A stretch of 52,228 bases of DNA from Bacillota bacterium (GTDB taxonomy: Bacteria; Bacillota; Clostridia; Christensenellales; SZUA-584), in contig JAEXTV010000006.1 in assembly GCA_023406895.1 (NCBI GenBank), forward strand, positions 1 to 52,228, written 5' to 3'. Both the position numbers and the translations under genes were made by a program. Below the pieces are notes generated by a model. It saw only the letters and a list, made by a program, of their open reading frames with translations, had not been told where the DNA came from and searched no databases. Each line of letters starts with the position of its first letter. Position 1 is the first letter of the stretch. This document shows, piece by piece, positions 33,545 to 41,056 of this stretch.

Positions 33545-35044
33545 TTATGAATCTGCCGCGGTATTTGAATCCAGCATTGTCAGATACAGCGCGCCATAAG
33601 CCAGCGCGCTTTTGTTAAAGCTCAAGTCCTTCTCCATCGCGTTGATTTGCAGTTTGCGGAATACGTCTTTATTCTCATAAACACCAAGGGCCCGGCGTAT
33701 GGCATCAAGCATCTCATGAGCATTGTAATTCGTGAACGAGAAGCCGTCTCCTTCGCCGGTAAACTCATTATACGGCGTCACCGTGTCTTTGAGGCCGCCC
33801 GTTTCGCGGACAATGGGCAGCGCGCCATAGCGCAGCGCGATGATCTGTGACAATCCGCAGGGTTCAAACCGTGAGGGCATCAGGAAAAAGTCGCTGCCCG
33901 CATACACCTTATGCGCAAGCGTTTCGTCGAACAGTATCATGCCGATCGCACGTCCGTCAAACGTTTGCCACGCATCGCGGAAATAGTTTTCGTATTCGCT
34001 GTCGCCCGTGCCGAGCAGCACAAAACCGGTGCCCTCATGCATAATTTCTTTCATCACACGCAATACGAGATCGAACCCTTTTTGTTTGGTCAGCCGCGTC
34101 ACCATGCCGATCAGCGGTTTCGAGGGGTCGGCCTTAAGCCCAAGCTGATTGATCAGCGTCCGTTTGTTTTCCTGCTTGCCATCGAGCGTGCTTGTGTCGT
34201 ATGTTTTGGCAATCAGCGTGTCGCTTGCCGGATTGAAAACCTGTGTGTCAATACCGTTGAGTATCCCAACCAGGTCGTTCTCACGCGTGTTTAAAATGCC
34301 GTCGAGCCCTTCCCCGAAATAGGGCGTTCTGATTTCCTGCGCGTATGTGGGGCTCACAGTCACCAGCTTGTCGGCGAACACGATACCGGCTTTCAGGAAG
34401 TTCGCGCTGCCGTAGTATTCAATATAATCAGGCGTATTGTACCGGCTGTCGATGCCGAGCAGTTCCGACGCAAACCCGAAATCAAAACGGCCCTGATACC
34501 CGAGGCTGTGCATCGCAAGCACTGATTTGCAGTCTCTGATCGCACGGCCTTTGTACTGTGTTTTGATCAGCATTGGTATCATCGCCGTGTGCCAGTCGTT
34601 CACATGCACAATATCGGGCACGAACTCGGCAAAAGGCAGGGCTTCAAGCACAGCCCGGCAAAAATAGGCATACTGCTCACCTTCGAAAGTGCCGCCACGG
34701 TATATCATATGCCCGAAGTAATATTCGTTATCAATGAAATACACGGGAATCCCATCCCAGTCGTAAAGTTCAAGGCCCACATACTGCGTCCGCCAGCCGA
34801 GATCCACCGAAAAGCTTGCGATGTGCGTCACCTGATCTATGTATTTGTCCTTGATCATGCGGTGATACGGCAGCGCAAGCCGGATATCGAACCCGAGATC
34901 TTTGAGCTTGCGCGATAGCGTGCCCGCCACGTCGGCAAGCCCGCCCGTTTTGGCAAACGGCGCGCATTCGGCCGCTGTCATCAGAATGGAAGGCAGCTTT
35001 TTCAGTTTTTTGTGATTCATAATGCTTTCAAGCATCTCATTCAT
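33545..35044 (-). CDS. glgA: Glycogen synthase (ADP-glucose)
   Basis: A 499-residue GT5 enzyme that adds glucose from ADP-glucose to the non-reducing end of glycogen. The donor-binding KTGGLADVAG motif lies near residue 33, and the C-lobe has SRFEPCGLSQIIALRYG (retaining-enzyme E-x7-E region). The start at 35044 is one base after the glgD stop; several in-frame ATG codons follow, and the family start near SILMTAAECAPFAKTGG would also fit. It is in the middle of the glg operon. Confidence 0.96.
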   Translation of the reverse strand: MNEMLESIMNHKKLKKLPSILMTAAECAPFAKTGGLADVAGTLSRKLKDLGFDIRLALPYHRMIKDKYIDQVTHIASFSVDLGWRTQYVGLELYDWDGIPVYFIDNEYYFGHMIYRGGTFEGEQYAYFCRAVLEALPFAEFVPDIVHVNDWHTAMIPMLIKTQYKGRAIRDCKSVLAMHSLGYQGRFDFGFASELLGIDSRYNTPDYIEYYGSANFLKAGIVFADKLVTVSPTYAQEIRTPYFGEGLDGILNTRENDLVGILNGIDTQVFNPASDTLIAKTYDTSTLDGKQENKRTLINQLGLKADPSKPLIGMVTRLTKQKGFDLVLRVMKEIMHEGTGFVLLGTGDSEYENYFRDAWQTFDGRAIGMILFDETLAHKVYAGSDFFLMPSRFEPCGLSQIIALRYGALPIVRETGGLKDTVTPYNEFTGEGDGFSFTNYNAHEMLDAIRRALGVYENKDVFRKLQINAMEKDLSFNKSALAYGALYLTMLDSNTAADS

Positions 35045-35045
35045 G

Positions 35046-36173
35046 CTAAATTACCGACCCTTTTCGAATAATGCTCGGATAGCTCACATCTCCGGCGAGA
35101 TGCCGGCCCGAGCGGATATGGCAGTTTTTGTCCGCAATCACATGCTCCAGTATGCAGTTGTCGTCGATATCGCATTCCTGCATGATGACGCAGCCCTTGA
35201 TTTTGGTGCCTTTTCCCACATGGACACCGCGGAACAGCATGCTGTCCTCCACCTCGCCGTCAATCACGCAGCCGTTGGCGAGCAGGCTGTTTTTCACGGA
35301 CGCGTGATCGCCGTATTTCACAGGCGCTTCGTCCTTGATCTTCGTGTAGATCGGGTTGCCCGTATAGAAAAGGTCGTGCTGGACGTCATCACGCAGCATA
35401 TCCATGTTGAGCTGATAATATGTACCTATTGAATCGAGACGCCCCACATAGCCCTTGTGTTCGAGCGCGAGTATGCGAAGATTACGCACGTTCTTCATGA
35501 GCACATCGCTGATAAAATCGTAATGGCCGTGTGCCACGCTGTTGTCTATCAGATACTCAAGCAGGCTCTTGTGGATCAGAAAAGCGTCCATGCTGATTTT
35601 CTCCGAGTTGGAATATTTGAAGTTGTAGTCCATCTCGGTGACCCAGCCCTCTTCATCCGTATAAAGACGCAGATCATGTCCGCTGCCCGAATCGCCGCGT
35701 TCGTTCTTATCCGTATAGTAAAGCATCGTGATATCGGCTTTGTTTTCAATATGCTTTTTTAGCATATGGTTGTACGTGGCCGTGTAGATATTGCCGACGC
35801 CAGTCAGCAGGCAGTACGGCTGCGCCGCGCGCTTGATATAGCTCATATTGCCTTTGACCGCATCCGACATGCCGTGGTAAATGCCGGTGTTCTCCGCATT
35901 GTCATAAGGCGGCAGCATAAAGAGTCCGTCTGTCTTACGGCTTAAGTCCCATTCCTTGCCTGAGCCCACATGGTCCATCAGCGACTGGTAATTTTTTTGT
36001 GTGATGATGCCGACATTTCTGATACCGCTGTTGACGATGTTGGAAAGCGCAAAATCGATGGCGCGGTAACGGCCGCCGATCGGCATGGCCGCCACGGAGC
36101 GCAGCAGCACCAGTTCCCGTAAATTGAGATTCTCCTCACCTGCGTAAATAAGCCCGAATACGTCTTTAATCAT
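35046..36173 (-). CDS. glgD: GlgD, regulatory paralogue of ADP-glucose pyrophosphorylase
   Basis: A 375-residue nucleotidyltransferase-fold protein with a C-terminal left-handed beta-helix (repeated hexapeptides from about residue 280). It keeps MPIGGRYRAIDFALSN but lacks the GGxGxRL nucleotide loop of GlgC, which is typical of the Bacillota GlgD subunit that pairs with GlgC and modulates it. The start overlaps the glgC stop as ATGA, which supports equimolar production of the two subunits. Confidence 0.93.
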   Translation of the reverse strand: MIKDVFGLIYAGEENLNLRELVLLRSVAAMPIGGRYRAIDFALSNIVNSGIRNVGIITQKNYQSLMDHVGSGKEWDLSRKTDGLFMLPPYDNAENTGIYHGMSDAVKGNMSYIKRAAQPYCLLTGVGNIYTATYNHMLKKHIENKADITMLYYTDKNERGDSGSGHDLRLYTDEEGWVTEMDYNFKYSNSEKISMDAFLIHKSLLEYLIDNSVAHGHYDFISDVLMKNVRNLRILALEHKGYVGRLDSIGTYYQLNMDMLRDDVQHDLFYTGNPIYTKIKDEAPVKYGDHASVKNSLLANGCVIDGEVEDSMLFRGVHVGKGTKIKGCVIMQECDIDDNCILEHVIADKNCHIRSGRHLAGDVSYPSIIRKGSVI

Positions 36174-37387
36174 ACGCCCACCTCGCTGTCTAAGGCGCAG
36201 TAATCAATCAAACAGACACTGTCCGGTTCAACCGATTCGCCCTCTTTTATCACTGTATTGTTTTTCACCTTAACGCCCTGTCCAATCACGGTAATCGGGC
36301 CGTCGCCGCCGATGCGGCAGCCGCTCCCGATCAGCACGTTTTCGTCAATGATAGCGCGCGCGATCTCGCTGTTCTCGCCGACAACCGTGTTCTGCATGAT
36401 GATGCTGTCGCGCACATACGCCCCTTTTTCGATTCTGACCTCAGGGAACAACACGCAGTGCTCCACCGTACCGAATATCTGGCATCCCTCGGAAACAAGG
36501 CTCGTCTTAATCACAGCGTCGTCGCCCACATAATGCGGCGGCTGGTTCGGGTTTTTCGAAAACACCCTCCACGTGGGGTCATGCAGGTCCAACTCGTCGT
36601 GCCCAAGCAGCTCCATGTTTGCGTCCCAGAGGCTCTGTATGGTCCCGACATCCTTCCAATAGCCTTTAAACCGGTAAGCGAACAGCATCTCTCCGGCATC
36701 CAGCATCTTCGGGATAATATCTTTTCCGAAATCGTTGGTGGAATCCGGGTCATCATTATCATTCTGCAAATAGCTTTTTACCTTTTGCCAGTTGAATATA
36801 TAGATACCCATGGAAGCGAGGTTGCTCTTCGGGGTTTTCGGTTTTTCCTGAAATTCGATAACCCTGTTGGTCTCATCCGTATCCATGATGCCGTAACGCG
36901 GTGCCTCCTCATCCGGCACTTCAATCACGGCAATCGTCGCATCCGCCTCGGTTTGTATGTGGAACTTGAGCATGGCGCTGTAATCCATTTTGTATATATG
37001 ATCACCGCCGAGCACGAGCAGATAATCGGGGTTGTACTGGTCGATAAAAAAGGTGTTTTGGTAAATCGCATTGGCGGTGCCCGAATACCATTGGCTCAGG
37101 CCTGTTTTCATATAAGGCGGCAGTATGTAAACACCGCCTGTGTTGCTGTCAAGATCCCAAGGCGCGCCGGTGCCAATATAGGCATTGAGTTCGAGCGGCT
37201 GATACTGCGTTAAAACCCCCACCGTATCAATACCGGAATTGGTGCAGTTGGATAGAGTAAAATCGATGATTTTGTATTTCCCGCCATAAGGGACAGCCGG
37301 CTTGGCACGTGTCTTGGTCAGCACGCCAAGGCGTGCCCCCTGCCCTCCGGCCAGCAGCATCGCGATGCATTTCTTCTTGTTCATCAT
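36170..37387 (-). CDS. glgC: Glucose-1-phosphate adenylyltransferase
   Basis: A 405-residue enzyme making ADP-glucose from glucose-1-phosphate and ATP, the committed step of glycogen synthesis. The nucleotide loop MLLAGGQGARLGVLTKTRAK, the sugar-binding region YKIIDFTLSNC and VLGGDHIYKMDY are present, with a beta-helix C-terminus. GAGG lies ahead of the ATG. It lies 19 bases after glgB and is translationally coupled to glgD. Confidence 0.97.
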   Translation of the reverse strand: MMNKKKCIAMLLAGGQGARLGVLTKTRAKPAVPYGGKYKIIDFTLSNCTNSGIDTVGVLTQYQPLELNAYIGTGAPWDLDSNTGGVYILPPYMKTGLSQWYSGTANAIYQNTFFIDQYNPDYLLVLGGDHIYKMDYSAMLKFHIQTEADATIAVIEVPDEEAPRYGIMDTDETNRVIEFQEKPKTPKSNLASMGIYIFNWQKVKSYLQNDNDDPDSTNDFGKDIIPKMLDAGEMLFAYRFKGYWKDVGTIQSLWDANMELLGHDELDLHDPTWRVFSKNPNQPPHYVGDDAVIKTSLVSEGCQIFGTVEHCVLFPEVRIEKGAYVRDSIIMQNTVVGENSEIARAIIDENVLIGSGCRIGGDGPITVIGQGVKVKNNTVIKEGESVEPDSVCLIDYCALDSEVGV

Positions 37388-37406
37388 ATGTCATTACCTC
37401 GCTTTT

Positions 37407-39299
37407 TTAAAGCTTTTCGCTGAAATCATAAAACACGGCGGACAGCGGCGGCAGGGAAATATCGGCACGGTACGGCAGCCCCGCGAAATCTTCCTTCACC
37501 GCTATGGCATTGCTTTTTGCCATATGCTCACCGCCAAACCTGCTTTCATCACTGGAAAACACTTGCGTGAGCTCGCCCATGCTAGGAAGCCCGATGAAAA
37601 AATGGTCGATCGGCACCGGCGTGAAATTAAAAGCGCAGACACAAGATTGCTCCCCACCCGCGGAACGCCGCAAAAAGCAGAGCGCGCTTTTTGCCGCATC
37701 GTCCACATTCAGCCACTTAAAACCGTCCCAGCAGTCGTCAATTTCATACAGCGCCGGTATGCTCTTGTAAAAAGCGTTTAATTCCTTCACGTAGCGCTGC
37801 ATCTCGGCATGCCGTTCATACTCCAGCAGAAACCAATCCAACTGTTTTTGATAATCCCATTCTATAAATTGACCAAATTCACAGCCCATAAACATCAGTT
37901 TTTTTCCCGGATGCGCAAACATAAAAGCGAGCAGCGTGCGCAGCGAAGCAAATTTTTCATCATACGAGCCGAACATTTTATTCAGCAGCGATTTTTTGCC
38001 ATGAACCACCTCATCATGTGAGTATGGCAATATGAAGTTCTCTGTAAACGCGTAGTGCAGCGAAAACGTCATTTTATTGTGATGGAACTGGCGGAAAAAA
38101 TGGTCCATCGACATGTAATTCAGTGTGTCGTGCATGTAGCCCATGTTCCACTTGAACACAAACCCAAGGCCTCCGTCATACGGCGGCTTCGTCACGCACG
38201 GGTACGACGTGGATTCCTCCGCGATTGTGACGGCGCCCGGATAGCGTGTGAGGATCACAGCGTTGAGTTTTTTTAAGAAAGCCACCGCGTGCAAATCAAT
38301 ATTGCCGCCGTGCTCGTTGGGCACATATTCGCCTTCATTGCGCGCATAATTGAGATACAGCATGGATGTGACCGCATCCACGCGTATCCCGTCGATATGG
38401 TACACATCGAAAAGCATCATGGCACTGGAAACGAGAAAGCTCACCACCTCCGGGCGGCTGTAATTGAAAATCAGCGTGCCCCACTGTGGGTGATTGGCCT
38501 GCAGCGGGTTATGATGCTCGAAAAGGCAGGTGCCGTCAAACCGCATGAGCCCATGCTCATCCTTCGGAAAATGGGCGGGCACCCAGTCTACAATCACACC
38601 GATGCCTTTGGCGTGCATGGTGTCTATAAAATACATATAATCCTGCGGTGTGCCGTATCGGCTCGTCACCGCGTAGAAACCGGTGACCTGGTAGCCCCAA
38701 GACCCGTCGAACGGGTATTCAGTAACCGGCAGCAGTTCCACATGCGTATACCCCATCTCCACGAGATAATTGCTGAGTTCATCCGCAAGTTCCCGAAGGT
38801 TTGGAAAATCATATCCTTCCTTTGTGCGCCATGAACCGAGGTGCATTTCATAAATGCTGATCGGGCGGCGCAGCGGATCACTCGATTTCCTGCTTTGAAG
38901 ATAACCGGCATCATGCCACACATAGCCGCCCAGTTCCCAGACCTTTGACGCGGTTGCGGGACGCACCTCTGCATGGAACGCAAACGGGTCGGCCTTGTAA
39001 ACAGCCTTGCCGTCGAATCCTTCGATGTAATATTTGTATGTATCGCCGTCTTTAAGGCCAGAAACGAATGCCGCATAGATGCCCTGCGGCAGTTTTTCCA
39101 TCGGATTCTTTGACGGATCCCAATTGTTAAAATCGCCGACAACGCTGACCGCTTTGGCATACGGCGCATAAACAACAAACCGGTGGGCGTTGAGCTCGGG
39201 CGTGAAATGACAGCCAAACACGGCATAAGCCTGCTGCGCCTCTCCGATATTGAACAGGTAGATTTCATTGGTATCAATATACTCCCTAAAATCCTGCAT
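37407..39299 (-). CDS. glgB: 1,4-alpha-glucan branching enzyme
   Basis: A 630-residue GH13 enzyme that introduces alpha-1,6 branches into glycogen. A CBM48-type N-terminal domain (VVGDFNNWDPSKNPM) is followed by the barrel with DWVPAHFP, GIRVDAVTSML (nucleophile), TIAEEST (acid) and LPYSHDEVVHGK. The start chosen is the ATG seven bases after GGGAGG, two codons inside the longest frame. It is the first gene of the six-gene glg operon. Confidence 0.96.
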   Translation of the reverse strand: MQDFREYIDTNEIYLFNIGEAQQAYAVFGCHFTPELNAHRFVVYAPYAKAVSVVGDFNNWDPSKNPMEKLPQGIYAAFVSGLKDGDTYKYYIEGFDGKAVYKADPFAFHAEVRPATASKVWELGGYVWHDAGYLQSRKSSDPLRRPISIYEMHLGSWRTKEGYDFPNLRELADELSNYLVEMGYTHVELLPVTEYPFDGSWGYQVTGFYAVTSRYGTPQDYMYFIDTMHAKGIGVIVDWVPAHFPKDEHGLMRFDGTCLFEHHNPLQANHPQWGTLIFNYSRPEVVSFLVSSAMMLFDVYHIDGIRVDAVTSMLYLNYARNEGEYVPNEHGGNIDLHAVAFLKKLNAVILTRYPGAVTIAEESTSYPCVTKPPYDGGLGFVFKWNMGYMHDTLNYMSMDHFFRQFHHNKMTFSLHYAFTENFILPYSHDEVVHGKKSLLNKMFGSYDEKFASLRTLLAFMFAHPGKKLMFMGCEFGQFIEWDYQKQLDWFLLEYERHAEMQRYVKELNAFYKSIPALYEIDDCWDGFKWLNVDDAAKSALCFLRRSAGGEQSCVCAFNFTPVPIDHFFIGLPSMGELTQVFSSDESRFGGEHMAKSNAIAVKEDFAGLPYRADISLPPLSAVFYDFSEKL

Positions 39300-39410
39300 G
39301 GACACGCCTCCCTGTTCATTTCTCTTTCTTTTTTTATTGCTGACACTGCGCTTTCTTTTGACATAACTATTCGACTCTTTAAAACTTTTTCCCTTTTTTT
39401 AAAAACACCA

Positions 39411-39426
39411 ACATTAAATTTAATGT
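39411..39426. promoter_or_regulatory. Perfect 16-bp palindrome upstream of the glg operon
   Basis: ACATTAAATTTAATGT reads the same on both strands and sits about 112 bases ahead of glgB in an A/T-rich stretch, between divergent genes. It has the form of a dimeric repressor or activator site; the cognate regulator is unknown and no regulator gene is adjacent. Confidence 0.45.
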
Positions 39427-39555
39427 AAAAATATTGTTAATTCATTGCTCTCTTTTTTTACGGAAAAGACGATGTCACAAGCCGTTTGATTGTGATAATA
39501 TGATACGTGTAAAACATGTTCATCCGAATTATTTTGATCAGAGAGCAGGTTTGAG

Positions 39556-39867
39556 ATGAATTCCGAAAGAAAAAGCCATCTTTTCAGCGGCTTGTCTCTG
39601 TTGCTGGTTCTTGCGGCAGCAGCCTGGAGCCTGTGCTTATCGAAAAGCCCCTGCCTCGGGGATTATATATTAAACGCACTCGGAATTCCTGTTTGGTCAC
39701 CGGCGGTTTCGGGCCCGCATTTAACGCCTTTCTTCAGTTTGCCGGTTGTGGTCGCGGCTGTGATCATTGCCAAAAGGCATGCGGCGGGGTTGTTCTCCAA
39801 AGTCAGCTTAATACTCTGCTCATTGATGATCATTTTCTTGACGGTCACCTTCTTATACAAGACTTAA
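39556..39867 (+). CDS. Small hydrophobic membrane protein, unknown function
   Basis: A 103-residue protein with about three hydrophobic helices (about 9-29, 58-75, 80-100) and a short charged N-terminus. I do not recognise a family. A weak GAGAGCAGG lies ahead of the ATG. It is divergent from the glg operon and convergent with the MerR gene, with a shared terminator between them. The hydrophobic pattern and upstream ribosome site support a gene, but with modest confidence. Confidence 0.5.
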   Translation: MNSERKSHLFSGLSLLLVLAAAAWSLCLSKSPCLGDYILNALGIPVWSPAVSGPHLTPFFSLPVVVAAVIIAKRHAAGLFSKVSLILCSLMIIFLTVTFLYKT

Positions 39868-39955
39868 CAATAATAAAAAATAGCATGACCGTCCTTTCGC
39901 GCTTTAACCGGTGCCACATCTCTCTCCAGGATAAGCTTAAATGCATCTACAACGC

Positions 39956-39993
39956 AGAAAAAAGCTGCCGACAGCTTGCCAACAGCTTTTTCA
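39956..39993. terminator. Bidirectional terminator between convergent genes
   Basis: AAAAGCTG (39960-39967) pairs with CAGCTTTT (39983-39990), with A- and T-runs on both flanks. It can end the MerR transcript (minus strand) and the small membrane-protein transcript (plus strand). Confidence 0.65.
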
Positions 39994-40010
39994 TAGATAT
40001 TTCACAATTT

Positions 40011-40766
40011 TCAGCCGCAGAATATCATGATGGCATCCCGCAGGAACACCGCACAGCCGGGCGCGATTTTGTCATAGTACGAGGTAAATCGCTCATCGTC
40101 CACGTACATCTGCGCGAGACCTTTATGCGCCTTGGGGCTGTAGCTCGGCCATGTGCACATCAGCCATTCTTTGTGCAGCGCACACGCCTTTTGGGCAAGT
40201 TCCCCGGCTGGGTCATTCGTTTCCATGGCAGCTTTCAGCGTTTGGCTTAACTCGTCCGCCAATGCTTCCATGCGCGCGTACTGCTGCTGCGTCATGTTTT
40301 TGAATTTGGCGTTGGATTCATCAATCGTTTTATTGCCATACTTCGAGCGCACTTCCCCGCCATATGTCTCTTCGTTTTCACGAATCAGCTTTTCCTTTAA
40401 GCCTTCAAACTTTTCTTCATCCGTCATCGTGGTTTCTCCTTTCTCTGAGGCAATGGTTTTTTCCACATTGGCAATCATGGCATCCACCTGTCTTCGCTTG
40501 CTTTGCAGGGCTTCAAGATGTGACTCCAGCGCTTCAAGACGCTTGAAGGCGGGTGCTGTGATGATGCGCTTAATCTCATTGAGCGCCACGCCCATTTCGC
40601 GGTAAAACAAAATCTGCTGCAGCGTATCAACCTGCTGCGCGCCGTAAACGCGGTACCCCGCATCCGAGATATTCTTGGGACGCAGCAGGCCGATTTCATC
40701 GTAATACCGTAATGTGCGCGTGCTCACACCCGCGAGTTTTGAAAGAGCGCTTACCGTATAATCCAT
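40011..40766 (-). CDS. MerR-family regulator with TipAS ligand-binding domain
   Basis: A 251-residue transcription activator. The N-terminal winged helix-turn-helix reads YTVSALSKLAGVSTRTLRYYDEIGLL, followed by a dimerisation coiled coil (about 75-110) and a C-terminal TipAS-like domain (about 120-250; KYGNKTIDESNAKFKNMTQ, HKEWLMCTWPSYSPKAHKGLAQMYVDD). TipAS domains bind cyclic peptide antibiotics or other hydrophobic compounds, and the regulator then switches on resistance genes. The start is the ATG eight bases after AAGGAGG, eight codons inside the long frame. Its own promoter has the MerR-type 19-base spacer. Confidence 0.9.
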   Translation of the reverse strand: MDYTVSALSKLAGVSTRTLRYYDEIGLLRPKNISDAGYRVYGAQQVDTLQQILFYREMGVALNEIKRIITAPAFKRLEALESHLEALQSKRRQVDAMIANVEKTIASEKGETTMTDEEKFEGLKEKLIRENEETYGGEVRSKYGNKTIDESNAKFKNMTQQQYARMEALADELSQTLKAAMETNDPAGELAQKACALHKEWLMCTWPSYSPKAHKGLAQMYVDDERFTSYYDKIAPGCAVFLRDAIMIFCG

Positions 40767-40788
40767 GTATTTCGCCTCCTTGGTTCCC

Positions 40789-40819
40789 ATCGTAAACGTT
40801 GACGCAGCGTCAATGTCAA
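40789..40819 (-). promoter_or_regulatory. MerR-type promoter with palindromic operator
   Basis: On the minus strand TTGACA (40814-40819) and TACGAT (40789-40794) are exactly 19 bases apart. The spacer contains the palindrome TTGACGCTGCGTCAA (40799-40813). An over-long 19-base spacer filled by an inverted repeat is the hallmark of promoters activated by MerR-family DNA twisting, so the regulator probably controls itself. Confidence 0.8.
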
Positions 40820-40930
40820 GCGCTTTTTTTGCATTTTTTTATCCCGATCAATCCAGGGTTGTAAAAGTGGTAAAACCGTTGTGCAGATATCCACATTCTT
40901 AAAGTATATCTTTTCTGTGCTTTAAGGTTT

Positions 40931-40978
40931 CCCATGTGAGGGGAAGCTGTCCCAACGGGCGACTGATGAGGTGTGACG
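40931..40978. repeat. Dispersed REP-like repeat, fourth copy
   Basis: GAGGGGAAGCTGTC...GGGCGACTGATGAGGTGTGACG resembles the unit at 15590-15642 (GAGGAGAAGCTGCC...AGGCGACTGATGAGTGT) and the reverse complements at 15388-15438 and 15659-15698. It sits between the MerR promoter and the copA terminator. Confidence 0.6.
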
Positions 40979-41025
40979 CTGTGTTCGCCACTCTGATTTC
41001 TTCACTTTCAAAGGCGTTGCGCACA

Positions 41026-41051
41026 GAAAAACGGCGCCGTTATCAGCGCCG
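41026..41051 (-). terminator. Terminator of the copper operon
   Basis: ACGGCGC/GCGCCGT stem with an eight-base loop, followed on the minus strand by TTTTCTGTG, starting 5 bases after the copA stop. Confidence 0.75.
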
Positions 41052-41056
41052 TCCCG

